NCBI GenBank assembly: GCA_018268105.1
Contig: JAFDXG010000126.1
Span: forward strand, 62,001 to 126,000
Length of the DNA stretch: 64,000 nt
Reading direction: 5' to 3'
Origin: Bacteroidota bacterium
GTDB lineage: Bacteria; Bacteroidota; Bacteroidia; Chitinophagales; Chitinophagaceae
Positions 1 to 8,653 of this stretch are shown in pieces (positions within the stretch are counted from its first letter, which is position 1; every line of letters starts with the position of its first letter). A program made the translations under genes and the position numbers. The notes below the pieces were generated by a model. It made no database searches and was not told the DNA's origin. It saw nothing but the letters and a program-made list of their open reading frames with translations.

Positions 1-174
1 TGCCGGCTTGTAATCGGAGTTGGGAGCTTCAGTTTCTAACGCAGGTAATGTACTGTCTGCTACAGCAGCAGCCCCTGTTGCATTGGTTTTGCTTTCAACA
101 GCATTATTACAACCGATGCTGTGCAATAATATAACAGCTACAGCCGAAAGATAATAGAGGTTTTTTATTCGCAT
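1..174 (-). CDS. N-terminal fragment of a lipoprotein (cut by window edge)
   Basis: Reading leftward from an ATG at 174, 58 codons stay open to the window edge, so only the N-terminus is present. It starts MRIKNLYYLS, continues with a hydrophobic stretch and reaches a lipobox-like HSIGC with the cysteine near residue 24, followed by a low-complexity Ala/Thr/Ser/Glu linker. That is the layout of a lipoprotein signal and tether. The mature domain lies outside the window, so no function can be given. It is divergent from the hexuronate operon and shares the 215-base intergenic region with it. Confidence 0.6.
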   Translation of the reverse strand, partial: MRIKNLYYLSAVAVILLHSIGCNNAVESKTNATGAAAVADSTLPALETEAPNSDYKPA

Positions 175-354
175 GAGATTTTTTTGAGGGCATGAAAGTA
201 AGAAAAATAAGGTTAAACAGTGTTAAAACATCTATACAGTTGTCAGTTGACTGAGTATTAATTACCGTAATCTTTTTTTAATGAAATGTTGCATGAGAGC
301 GGCAATTTTGAGGTTACTGGTTTTGGAAACAAAAAGGTTTGCATCTTTTCAATC

Positions 355-373
355 CCGAATTAACTATATTCGG
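355..373. promoter_or_regulatory. Inverted repeat just upstream of the hexuronate operon
   Basis: CCGAAT and ATTCGG form a perfect inverted repeat separated by 7 bases, ending 16 bases before the kdgK start codon. Its size and spacing resemble an operator for a dimeric regulator of sugar catabolism. No regulator gene is adjacent, so the binding protein is unknown and the role is inferred. Confidence 0.3.
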
Positions 374-389
374 TATTCAGTTAACAATT

Positions 390-1397
390 ATGGAGAAAAA
401 AGTGGCTTTATTCGGGGAATACCTTCTCAGGCTCACACCACCGTCGCAGCAAAAGCTGGTGCAGGCAGATACTCTTGAAATGCATTGGGCAGGATCTGAA
501 GCGAATATTGCAGTATCATTATCAATTTTTGGAAATAAGACAACTTATATTACAGCTCTTCCTTCCAATGAACTTGCAAGGGCGGGACTTTCCCAATTAT
601 ACAAATATGGAGTAGAGGTCTGCAATCTCCCTTCCAATGCTACAAGAACAGGTATTTATTTTTATGAAAGTGGACAGGGAGCCAGGGCGGGAAGAATAAT
701 TTATGACAGGGCTTATTCTGCATTCAGTTACCTTCATACGGGACAGATAGACTGGGAGAAGATTTTTGAATCATCCGATTGGTTTCACTGGAGCGGCATA
801 ACCCCTGCACTCAATGAAAATCTTGTTGCTATTTGTAAAGAAGCATTGATGGCTGCAACAAATAAAGGGCTTATAATTTCCGCAGATTTTAATTACCGGA
901 GTACATTGTGGAATTATGGTAAAAACTGCAGGGACATTATGCCGGAACTTCTGGAATATTGTGATATTATACTCGCAGATGTAGATACTGCTAAACTCTA
1001 TTTTGGTATATCACCCGATGAAAAAAATCTTGTTAATAGTACCTTTGATTTGTTACATAAACGCTTACCCAAAGCCAGTCATATTGTGATGACGATGCGG
1101 GTACAGGAAAGCGCCAGTTCAAATCAATATATAGGCTACCTGTGGCATAATGGAGAAATTTACCAGTCAAAACCATACCGTATTCAACAGATTGCAGAGC
1201 GGATTGGAGCCGGTGATGCTTTTATGGCTGGTGTGATTCATGGAATAAGATCAAAGTTGGACCTGGGTGAAACAATTGAACTGGCAACAGCCTGCGGCGT
1301 AATTAAACACAGTATAACCGGTGATTTTAATATTGCAAGCCTTGAAGAAGTAAATACAATTATAAAACAAGGTGGAAGCGGAAGGATAATCAGGTGA
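390..1397 (+). CDS. kdgK: 2-dehydro-3-deoxygluconokinase, PfkB family
   Basis: Predicted to phosphorylate 2-keto-3-deoxygluconate (KDG) to KDPG in the cytoplasm, the step before aldol cleavage in uronate catabolism. The 335-residue protein has the PfkB/ribokinase layout: an N-terminal strand and substrate loop (VALFGEYLLRL), an acceptor-binding region, and the C-terminal RIGAGDAFMAG signature near residue 275 holding the catalytic Asp and anion hole. The frame is open from 339, but family members begin at MEKKVALFGE, so the ATG at 390 was chosen. It is the first gene of a four-gene set with KDPG aldolase, uronate isomerase and a hexuronate transporter. PfkB kinases vary in substrate; KDG is inferred mainly from this context. 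Confidence 0.88.
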   Translation: MEKKVALFGEYLLRLTPPSQQKLVQADTLEMHWAGSEANIAVSLSIFGNKTTYITALPSNELARAGLSQLYKYGVEVCNLPSNATRTGIYFYESGQGARAGRIIYDRAYSAFSYLHTGQIDWEKIFESSDWFHWSGITPALNENLVAICKEALMAATNKGLIISADFNYRSTLWNYGKNCRDIMPELLEYCDIILADVDTAKLYFGISPDEKNLVNSTFDLLHKRLPKASHIVMTMRVQESASSNQYIGYLWHNGEIYQSKPYRIQQIAERIGAGDAFMAGVIHGIRSKLDLGETIELATACGVIKHSITGDFNIASLEEVNTIIKQGGSGRIIR

Positions 1398-1572
1398 GGG
1401 GAGTGATGATCTTTGGGCTTTGAGCAGTGAGCGTTGAGTGATAAGCAATGAGCAATGAGTTTAGGACGATGAGAAATGATTAGAGCGTCAAATGAAAGCT
1501 GATTATCCCACCGCTCAAAGCTCACCGCCCAATGCCGATAGCTCACCGCCAACCGCCTAAAAATTTATACAC
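1398..1572. repeat. Intergenic low-complexity block of short degenerate words
   Basis: This 175-base gap between kdgK and the aldolase gene is built from recurring words such as GAGCAGTGAGC, GTGATAAGC and CAATGAGC. They are followed by a C-rich half with GCTCAAAGC and GCTCACCGCC, partly the reverse complement of the first half. A related block with GAGCTTTGGGC and AATAAGC lies at about 38443-38500. No coding frame is credible. It looks like a degenerate dispersed spacer repeat. Confidence 0.55.
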
Positions 1573-2235
1573 ATGACCCAACAGGAAATAGCAGGTATGG
1601 TAAAGCAGACAGGATTCATGCCGTTGTTTACGCATACAGATCTGTCAGTTTGCACCAATGTATTAAAAGCATCTTATGACGCCGGGGTGCGTTTATTTGA
1701 ATTTACCAACCGCAATGAAAACTCTTTTGATATTTTCTGTGCATTGCGAAAATATTGTACAGATTCACTTCCGGGAATGATCCTTGGAATAGGAACGATC
1801 AAAAATGCACAGCAGGCAGAACAATTTATTGCGGCTGGTGCGGATTTTCTTATTTCGCCAATGATATTGGAAGAGATAAATAATGTGGCGGTAAAAAATC
1901 GGAAACTATGGATGCCCGGATGTGCAACACCTTCTGAAATTGGACTTGCTGAAAATTGGGGAATAAATATCGTAAAAATATTTCCAGCCCGGCAATTAGG
2001 TGGTCCGGCATATATCAAAGCGGTACGTGCCGTATTTCCGGCAATACAATTTATGGCAACCGGTGGTGTAGAGCCTACGCAGGAGGACATCACAAGCTGG
2101 TTTAAGGGAGGTGTATCTGCTGTGGGTATCGGATCTCAGCTTTTCCCGCCGGAGTGGCTGGCAAACGGGCAATATGATCTGGTTACCAATCATATTAAAA
2201 AAATTATTCAATATATTCACCTTTCCAAAGGATAG
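1573..2235 (+). CDS. eda: KDPG/KHG aldolase (bifunctional Entner-Doudoroff-type aldolase)
   Basis: Predicted to split 2-keto-3-deoxy-6-phosphogluconate into pyruvate and glyceraldehyde 3-phosphate, and possibly to act on 4-hydroxy-2-oxoglutarate. The 220-residue length matches class I KDPG aldolases. Visible signatures are FEFTNRNENSF early in the barrel, the GIGTIKNAQQ strand, GCATPSEI, the Schiff-base lysine segment INIVKIFPA near residue 138, and the phosphate-binding MATGGVEPTQED. It lies between kdgK and uxaC on the same strand, supplying the step directly after KDG kinase. The upstream spacer is a low-complexity repeat, so it is uncertain whether transcription runs through from kdgK. 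Confidence 0.9.
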   Translation: MTQQEIAGMVKQTGFMPLFTHTDLSVCTNVLKASYDAGVRLFEFTNRNENSFDIFCALRKYCTDSLPGMILGIGTIKNAQQAEQFIAAGADFLISPMILEEINNVAVKNRKLWMPGCATPSEIGLAENWGINIVKIFPARQLGGPAYIKAVRAVFPAIQFMATGGVEPTQEDITSWFKGGVSAVGIGSQLFPPEWLANGQYDLVTNHIKKIIQYIHLSKG

Positions 2236-2289
2236 TCTGCCGGCTGTCGGCTACATGTATTTAGTGCATTTCTAATTCAATTTAGGCCA

Positions 2290-3687
2290 ATGAAAAATTT
2301 TCTTGATCAGGATTTTTTGCTCCAAACCAAAACTGCGCAGCAGTTGTATCATGACTATGCTGCCAATATGCCCATTATTGATTACCACAATCATTTGCCG
2401 CCTGCTGAAATCAGATCAAATAAGAAATTTAGCACCATCACCGAAATATGGCTCAAAGGCGATCACTATAAATGGCGTGCCATGCGCACTTTTGGTATAG
2501 ATGAAAATAATATCACCGGCAATGCGGATGATTTTACAAAATTTAAAGTATGGGCAGAAACAGTACCATACACCATGCGCAATCCGCTGTATCACTGGAC
2601 GCACCTTGAGCTGAAAAACCCTTTTGGCATTACTGACCTCCTGAGTCCTAATACTGCTGAGGCTATTTATAAAAAATGTAATGAACAATTATCTTCATTA
2701 CCGGTATATACCATATTGAAGCAGTTTAACGTGGAGGTATTATGCACTACTGATGATCCTGCTGATAGCCTGGAACATCATCTTGCAATTAAACAAAACA
2801 ATGCCGGAATCAAAGTTTTCCCTGCCTTTCGCCCCGATAAAGCGATGGCGGTGGAAGATCCCGCCACGTACAATCAATACATTGATCGTCTTTCCGCAGC
2901 TTCCAATACATCTATCAGCAACTACAGGGAACTGCTTGAAAGCTTAAAAAAGCGCCACGATTTTTTTCACGAGACAGGCTGCCGCATTTCAGATCACGGA
3001 TTGGAAACCATGTATGCCGATGATTTTACTATGGCTGAACTGGAACAGAGTTTTCAAAAAGTGCGAAAAGGAGAAAAGCTTAGTGAGCCGTTAATATGCC
3101 AGTTTAAATCTGCCACACTTCATTTTATATGTCAATGGAATGCTGAACGCAATTGGGCACAGCAGTTTCATATAGGAGCTTTACGTAATAATAATACGCG
3201 ATTGTTACAACGCTTAGGCGCTGATGCTGGTGTAGACTCTATTGGTGACTGGCAGGTAGCTCAACCTATGTCAGCCTTTTTCAATCGGTTAGATAAAGAA
3301 AATAAACTGGCTAAAACGATTATATATAATAATAACCCCTCACACAATGCAGTGTATGCTACTATGATCGGCAATTTCCAGGGTGGTAATACCCCCGGCA
3401 AGATACAGTTTGGGTCAGGGTGGTGGTTTCTCGATCAGAAGGATGGCATGGAGCAACAGTTAAATACTCTTAGCAATATGGGGCTGCTTAGTCTTTTTGT
3501 GGGGATGATTACTGATTCGAGAAGCTTTCTTTCTTTTCCAAGGCATGAATACTTTCGTCGTATCCTGTGCAATCTCATAGGCAATGATGTGGAAAATGGA
3601 GAACTTCCCAACGACATACAATGGCTTGGAAAGATGATTCAGGATATTTGTTATACTAATGCCAAAAGATATTTTAACCTCCAATAA
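2290..3687 (+). CDS. uxaC: Uronate (glucuronate/galacturonate) isomerase
   Basis: Isomerises D-glucuronate to D-fructuronate and D-galacturonate to D-tagaturonate, the entry step of hexuronate catabolism. The 465 residues match UxaC length. The N-terminal metal-binding motif IDYHNHLPP, followed by the TITEIWLKGDHYKWR segment, is typical of this amidohydrolase-related family. CTTDDPADSL, FRPDKAM and the late GSGWWFLDQ and DSRSFLSFPRHEYFRR blocks are also characteristic. It sits 54 bases after the aldolase gene and 20 before the transporter gene, supporting one operon. The reductase and dehydratase needed between this step and KDG (UxaB/UxuB, UxaA/UxuA) are not in the window. Confidence 0.95.
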   Translation: MKNFLDQDFLLQTKTAQQLYHDYAANMPIIDYHNHLPPAEIRSNKKFSTITEIWLKGDHYKWRAMRTFGIDENNITGNADDFTKFKVWAETVPYTMRNPLYHWTHLELKNPFGITDLLSPNTAEAIYKKCNEQLSSLPVYTILKQFNVEVLCTTDDPADSLEHHLAIKQNNAGIKVFPAFRPDKAMAVEDPATYNQYIDRLSAASNTSISNYRELLESLKKRHDFFHETGCRISDHGLETMYADDFTMAELEQSFQKVRKGEKLSEPLICQFKSATLHFICQWNAERNWAQQFHIGALRNNNTRLLQRLGADAGVDSIGDWQVAQPMSAFFNRLDKENKLAKTIIYNNNPSHNAVYATMIGNFQGGNTPGKIQFGSGWWFLDQKDGMEQQLNTLSNMGLLSLFVGMITDSRSFLSFPRHEYFRRILCNLIGNDVENGELPNDIQWLGKMIQDICYTNAKRYFNLQ

Positions 3688-3707
3688 TCACTATTTAAAA
3701 CCAGAAC

Positions 3708-5120
3708 ATGCCCCAGTCTATGCCCAACTTTGAACAATCCGTACAAAATTCTTCAAGCCCAAAAGGCATTGGAAGCTATCGCTGGATGATTTGCTCCCTG
3801 CTTTTCTTTGCTACTACGGTTAACTATCTGGACCGGCAGGTATTGAGTCTTTTAAAACCATCTCTTGAAGAAATATTCGGATGGACTAATACAGACTATG
3901 CCGACATAGCCGCAGCGTTTCAATTTGCGTATGCTATTGGGCTTTTAGTAGCAGGACGTATTGTAGATAAACTGGATACAAAGAAAGGATATGCCTGGGC
4001 CATTATTATATGGTCTGTTGGCGCTATCATCCATGCACAGGCCATACATATAGGAGAGGGAATGCATGCTGCACTGGGATGGATAGGGCTTGCTGCAATA
4101 CCGGCCTCAGTACTTGGATTTATTTTTGCCAGGGCCGTTTTAGCAATCGGTGAATCCGGAAATTTCCCGGCAGCAATTAAAGCCACGGCTGAATATTTTC
4201 CCAAAAAAGAAAGATCGTTTGCGACAGGCATTTTTAATTCAGGCACTACAATTGGTGCCATCTTAGCTCCTTTAACTGTGCCCTGGATTGAAAAACAATG
4301 GGGATGGCAGGCTGCTTTTATCATAATTGGGATAATAGGCTTCCTCTGGTTGTTTTTTTGGTTTGCTTATTATGATAAACCTGAAAAACAGAAACGGTTA
4401 AGCGCGGCAGAACTGGCATACATCAGGAGCGATGCTGATAAAGCTGAGATACTGGAAGAAACAACAATTGAAAAGAAAGTGTCATGGACGAAACTTCTCG
4501 GATACAATCAAACCTGGGCATTTGCTGTGGGAAAATTTATGACCGATGGGGTATGGTGGTTCTTTCTGTTTTGGCTGCCAGCATATCTCAAAGATCAATA
4601 TCATCTTGAGCTTACCGAAATGGCAATTCCTCTTGCTGTGTTATATAGCATGACAATGGTAGGTAGTATTGCCGGTGGATGGTTCCCCGCACATTTTATT
4701 AAAAAAGGATATAACCCTTATGATGGCAGAATGAAAGCCATGCTGATCATTGCGTTTATTCCGCTCGTTGTATTGGCGGCTCAACCCTTAGGACATATCA
4801 GTTATTGGGCACCGGTATTATTGATAGGTATTGGAGCCTCGGCACACCAGGCATGGAGTGCTAATATTTTCACAACGGTATCAGATATGTTCCCTAAAAA
4901 AGCGGTGGCATCAGTTGTGGGCATTGGCGGCATGGCCGGTGGATTAGGCGGAGTATTAATAACAAAGATAGGGGGCGCTTTGTTCGATCATTACAAAGCA
5001 CTCGGCCATATTGAAACCGGCTACACAATTATGTTTACCGTTTGTGCCATAGCTTATTTAATTGCATGGGGAATCATGAAAATGCTGGTGCCAAAATATA
5101 AATTCATTGCCGATTTGTGA
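3708..5120 (+). CDS. exuT: MFS hexuronate transporter, ExuT-like
   Basis: Twelve-helix major facilitator predicted to import galacturonate and/or glucuronate across the inner membrane, probably with protons. The first helix region carries the anion:cation symporter signature FFATTVNYLDRQVLSLL, and helices continue throughout the 470 residues. RAVLAIGESGNFPAA and the second-half MVGSIAGGWFPAHF fit ExuT-type members. A central cytoplasmic loop rich in charged residues lies near 235-265. The start at 3708 leaves a short soluble leader; a second ATG at 3720 is possible. It is the last gene of the hexuronate set, and substrate is inferred from that context and the N-terminal signature. Confidence 0.88.
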   Translation: MPQSMPNFEQSVQNSSSPKGIGSYRWMICSLLFFATTVNYLDRQVLSLLKPSLEEIFGWTNTDYADIAAAFQFAYAIGLLVAGRIVDKLDTKKGYAWAIIIWSVGAIIHAQAIHIGEGMHAALGWIGLAAIPASVLGFIFARAVLAIGESGNFPAAIKATAEYFPKKERSFATGIFNSGTTIGAILAPLTVPWIEKQWGWQAAFIIIGIIGFLWLFFWFAYYDKPEKQKRLSAAELAYIRSDADKAEILEETTIEKKVSWTKLLGYNQTWAFAVGKFMTDGVWWFFLFWLPAYLKDQYHLELTEMAIPLAVLYSMTMVGSIAGGWFPAHFIKKGYNPYDGRMKAMLIIAFIPLVVLAAQPLGHISYWAPVLLIGIGASAHQAWSANIFTTVSDMFPKKAVASVVGIGGMAGGLGGVLITKIGGALFDHYKALGHIETGYTIMFTVCAIAYLIAWGIMKMLVPKYKFIADL

Positions 5121-5174
5121 TCAGGGAAAATATAGATGAGACTGCTCAATCTGCCCTGCGATTACCAACTATCC

Positions 5175-6152
5175 TCAATCACCAATTTGATTTACAACCC
5201 AATTACCGGTACGGCGGTTCCAGGCAATGATATAGTCATTGCCATGAGTCAGTTTGTATACTCTGAATCCATTGTAATATTTCAGGCGTAACCATCCATA
5301 ATTGTAAATCTCAAATTTAAATACAAAGGGTTGTCCCGATTTTATTAAAGCAGTTTGGTAGTTCTTACCGTCATCACTCAGGTAAACAGTTTCATCTTTA
5401 TTACTGTACATATACAGGGCAATCCAACTGGGGTCGTTTGAAGGATCAGTTTGTACAGTGCCGGAAGGAATGGGTTGCGGTGAAGGTGTTTCTGCTGATG
5501 GACTATTAGGTACCGGTGCCGGAATGGGCTGGGGATTATTTGGAGGTGGATTTTTTGTATTGGAAGTTATTCCGGCTTTTTCCCATCCCTGGGAAATAGC
5601 TTCAATCCTATCGGCTTTCCCCGGATGTGTACTGCTGGCCTGATCTGAGGCAATCATGCTAATAGCTGCAATGGATTGCTCCCTGGTAGCACCAAGTAAA
5701 GCCATCATATACCCGCTAAACGCATCAGCTTCCAATTCTTTGGGGATAGTGCTGCCTGTTCTGCTTACTACATGGTTATAATAGTGGTGCCCCATTTCGT
5801 GTGCCATAACACTGATGCTCGACCATTTGGTTTTTGTGTAAGCATCAATATCTTCCAGGAAACTATTATCATATACTATCCACCGTATGTTGTTGATTAT
5901 AGTAGCATAAGCATTTTGGATACCATTCTGTTCCCTTAAGCTAAAGTTCTCCTGCCAGTTGATCTTATTCAACATTTGTTTGACAATATCACGGGCTTCA
6001 TATACCGAATTGAAATTGGTAACCATTCTGTTTCGGGGTGGTATAATATATCCGCAACCATTTATTTTTTTCTTTTGAGAATGGGCGGGAAGAGTTGAGC
6101 AGAATATAAGGATAGCAAAAAGAGCTTTCGTAATGGTTAGAATTGATTTCAT
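5175..6152 (-). CDS. Secreted M48-like zinc metalloprotease with C-terminal extension
   Basis: Begins with a clear signal peptide (MKSILTITKALFAIL up to about AHSQ), so it is predicted to act outside the cytoplasm. The zincin motif HEMGH is near residue 117, followed about 20 residues on by ELEADAFSGYM, which supplies the third zinc ligand in M48-type peptidases. After the compact catalytic domain comes a Pro/Asn-rich linker (about 205-240) and a beta-rich C-terminal domain of about 85 residues that I do not recognise. Substrate is unknown. It is convergent with the transporter gene, with a 54-base gap. Confidence 0.8.
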   Translation of the reverse strand: MKSILTITKALFAILIFCSTLPAHSQKKKINGCGYIIPPRNRMVTNFNSVYEARDIVKQMLNKINWQENFSLREQNGIQNAYATIINNIRWIVYDNSFLEDIDAYTKTKWSSISVMAHEMGHHYYNHVVSRTGSTIPKELEADAFSGYMMALLGATREQSIAAISMIASDQASSTHPGKADRIEAISQGWEKAGITSNTKNPPPNNPQPIPAPVPNSPSAETPSPQPIPSGTVQTDPSNDPSWIALYMYSNKDETVYLSDDGKNYQTALIKSGQPFVFKFEIYNYGWLRLKYYNGFRVYKLTHGNDYIIAWNRRTGNWVVNQIGD

Positions 6153-6313
6153 ATAAAATGACTTTTTGAAAATTGTATTGTCAGGGTAATGTACCGGGAT
6201 AAGCAGGTTGTATTTTTATGAATAATAATAGTACTAAGATATCACTTATGCGAAATTATCTTTTTAATTTCAACGTTATTTTATCTATACCCTTTTTGTC
6301 CTTAAAATCCGTT

Positions 6314-8047
6314 TTACAGATTCCCTTTCTTCATTTCATTTACGGCATGGTTTGCTGCTCTTGCTGTGAGCGCCATATACAAAATAGATGGGCTTTGATT
6401 ACCCGTACTTGTCATGCAGGCACCATCTGTTACAAACACATTGCTACAGCTATGCAATTGATTCCATTTGTTCAATAAAGAAGTTTTAGGGTCATGCCCC
6501 ATCCTGCACCCGCCCATCTCATGAATATCCAGTCCGGGCGCCTGCCTGGTATCGTTTTGCCTGATATTTTTTACGCCGGCTTTTTCCAGCATTTCAGTAC
6601 TTTCCTGCAAAAAGTCTTTTATCATCTTCTCGTCATTATCATCATAGCCAACAGATGCAACAAGGAGGGGGATACCCCACTGATCTTTCTGATCTGCACT
6701 TAATCTGACATGGTTGGTTACTTTGGGAATAGTTTCGCCCTGCATATACATATACACATGCCAGCCACCCGGCTCTGTCAGGTCTTTTTTGAATTCTGTG
6801 CCGATAGTTTCGGAAGTGCTATTTTCGTCTACCCTTGTGCGGTAGGCTCCCATAAAGGTGGTAAACCCGCCAACATAACCCGTATCCGGTTGATGCAGGT
6901 TGCGATAGTTGGCAAGTATAGGCTCGGTCGGATTACGACCATAATAATATTTGTCTTTAAAACCATCGAGCTCTCCGTTTACAGAAGCGCGATAATTGTG
7001 AAAACAAATATATTTCCCCAGCAATCCATTGTCATTTCCCAGTCCCTTTGGAAACCTGCCAGATGTTGAATTTAATAAAATCAGGTTGGTATTTAAGGCA
7101 GAAGCGTTAACAAAAATGATCCTGGCAAAATATTCAGTTACCTGTTGAGTGTGAGCGTTTATAACCCGCACACCTGCAGCCTTCATTTTTTTCTCATCAT
7201 AAATGATAGAATGTACTACTGAGTCCGGAAGGATGGTAAGGTTGCCTGATTTTTCGGCCCAGGGTAATGTGCAGGACACCGAACTGAAATATCCTCCATA
7301 AGGACATCCTCTCATGCAGAGGTTCCTTGCCTGGCATTTACCCCGACCCTGCTCTAAATGAATTTCACCAGGTTGTGTTAGATGTGCCCAGCGGGCATGT
7401 ACCAGGTACCTGTCTCTGTAATTTTTACTAATGGCCTCTTTAATATGCTGTTCAACACAGTTCAGTTCAAATGGTGGAAGAAATTCCCCGTCGGGCATAG
7501 CTTCAATTCCATCCCTGTTGCCGCAAACACCTATAAATTTTTCAACATGACTGTACCATGCCGCAATATCATTATACCTGATAGGCCAGTCTAATCCATA
7601 GTTGTAACGTGCCGGTGCAGAAAATTCAAAATCACTCCATCGCTGGCACGCTCTCCCCCAGATCAGCGATTTACCTCCCACCTGGTAGCCGCGTATCCAG
7701 TCAAAAGGTTTTTCCTGTATATAGGGATGGTCTTTGTCTTTAATAAAAAAATGTGCAGTATCCTCTCCAAATCCTGCTGCTTTACTTATAAGTGGATTTT
7801 CTTTAAGATAAGCTTCGGTTACACTCCCCCGGTGTGGGAATTCCCAGGGATTTTTTGTGGCAGTGGGATAATCTTTTATATGTTTTACATCTCTGCCCCG
7901 TTCAAGTACCAGAGTTTTAATACCATGTTCACATAGCTCTTTGGCGGCCCAGCCACCACTGATTCCTGAGCCAATCACTATAGCATCAAAAGTGTTTTTT
8001 TCAGCACTTCCTGTATTGGTATTTATTTTCAATATATCATCCGGCAT
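6314..8047 (-). CDS. GMC-family FAD-dependent oxidoreductase
   Basis: Predicted FAD enzyme oxidising a sugar or alcohol. The dinucleotide fold is explicit: AIVIGSGISGGWAAKEL near residues 25-40, then TLVLERG. Further features are VGGKSLIWGRACQRW, a Cys-rich GKCQARNLCMRGCPYGG segment, and a C-terminal GGCRMGHDP/ NQSPSILYMALTARAA block carrying the catalytic histidine region of the glucose-methanol-choline superfamily. The 577 residues match the gluconate-2-dehydrogenase-like branch common in Bacteroidota. That branch usually has a small partner subunit (gluconate 2-dehydrogenase subunit 3) next door; none is seen here. No signal peptide is visible. The substrate is unknown. Confidence 0.87.
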   Translation of the reverse strand: MPDDILKINTNTGSAEKNTFDAIVIGSGISGGWAAKELCEHGIKTLVLERGRDVKHIKDYPTATKNPWEFPHRGSVTEAYLKENPLISKAAGFGEDTAHFFIKDKDHPYIQEKPFDWIRGYQVGGKSLIWGRACQRWSDFEFSAPARYNYGLDWPIRYNDIAAWYSHVEKFIGVCGNRDGIEAMPDGEFLPPFELNCVEQHIKEAISKNYRDRYLVHARWAHLTQPGEIHLEQGRGKCQARNLCMRGCPYGGYFSSVSCTLPWAEKSGNLTILPDSVVHSIIYDEKKMKAAGVRVINAHTQQVTEYFARIIFVNASALNTNLILLNSTSGRFPKGLGNDNGLLGKYICFHNYRASVNGELDGFKDKYYYGRNPTEPILANYRNLHQPDTGYVGGFTTFMGAYRTRVDENSTSETIGTEFKKDLTEPGGWHVYMYMQGETIPKVTNHVRLSADQKDQWGIPLLVASVGYDDNDEKMIKDFLQESTEMLEKAGVKNIRQNDTRQAPGLDIHEMGGCRMGHDPKTSLLNKWNQLHSCSNVFVTDGACMTSTGNQSPSILYMALTARAANHAVNEMKKGNL

Positions 8048-8111
8048 AGCAATAACTTTTATGCAGAAGCAATTTGCTCCCTAAGTGTACTAAGGTAGCT
8101 ATCCTGGATGA

Positions 8112-8507
8112 TTATTCTTTTTCTTCGAATCGAATTTCCTGTAATACCTGTTTGTCCGAACGTGTTTTCATGAATATAGTGGTTCTGAAGATCCCTAAAT
8201 TGGTTTGGAGATTACCTATACAATATTCGGAACCACTATTAGAGCCTTTATGTATAACACTAAAAGCTTTGACAGTATAAGAATTGAAAAAATCTTTTAT
8301 AATCATTTGCGCCTGGTTGGCACTATAGGAGTTGCTTTTCTCATGAAGTGTAATTTCCACCCTGCTGTCAAAGTAATTAGCCAGTTGGCTGGCATTCCCA
8401 CTCCTCATTGCCGACACTACATCGTCAATAGAGTATAAGTGCAAAACCCCTGCCCGCCCAATAACCAGACAGGAAGCCAACAATACTATTGTAAGAGCGG
8501 ATTTCAT
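8112..8507 (-). CDS. DUF4783 family secreted protein
   Basis: A 131-residue protein with an N-terminal signal peptide (MKSALTIVLLASCLVIGRAG). The mature part, about 110 residues, has the DUF4783 pattern: IDDVVSAMRSGNASQLANYFDSRVEI, then a KDFF segment, a GNLQTNLGIFRTTIF strand and a final IRFEEKE. This resembles the NTF2/lumazine-binding-like small domains found widely in Bacteroidota. No function is established for the family. It lies 64 bases upstream of the GMC gene on the same strand and may be cotranscribed. The family assignment is by eye from the conserved spacing. Confidence 0.75.
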   Translation of the reverse strand: MKSALTIVLLASCLVIGRAGVLHLYSIDDVVSAMRSGNASQLANYFDSRVEITLHEKSNSYSANQAQMIIKDFFNSYTVKAFSVIHKGSNSGSEYCIGNLQTNLGIFRTTIFMKTRSDKQVLQEIRFEEKE

Positions 8508-8638
8508 TCACAATACTTAAAACCCCATATAAACCAAAAATGTGCCAAACCCCCAGGCAAGGGATTGGTGTTAATAAAAATTCAATTTTTAATCCCGGCG
8601 CTCACTTCTCCCGGGGTACAGGATACAATTGTGAAATA

Positions 8639-8652
8639 GCCTATTTTTAGGC
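8639..8652 (+). promoter_or_regulatory. Short perfect hairpin abutting the gpmI start codon
   Basis: GCCTA and TAGGC pair around a TTTT loop and end one base before the ATG of gpmI, so the hairpin would cover the ribosome approach region. Nearby upstream, TACAATTG (about 8623-8630) resembles the Bacteroidota -7 box. Function is speculative. Confidence 0.25.
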
Positions 8653-8653
8653 C

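Noticed and set aside
1238..1552. Open frame of 104 codons on the minus strand opposite kdgK and the spacer
   Set aside because: It mostly mirrors kdgK and the low-complexity spacer, has no motif and no start context.
6218..6478. 86-codon plus-strand frame near the end of the GMC gene
   Set aside because: Cys-rich and antisense to a conserved GMC C-terminus; no homology pattern.
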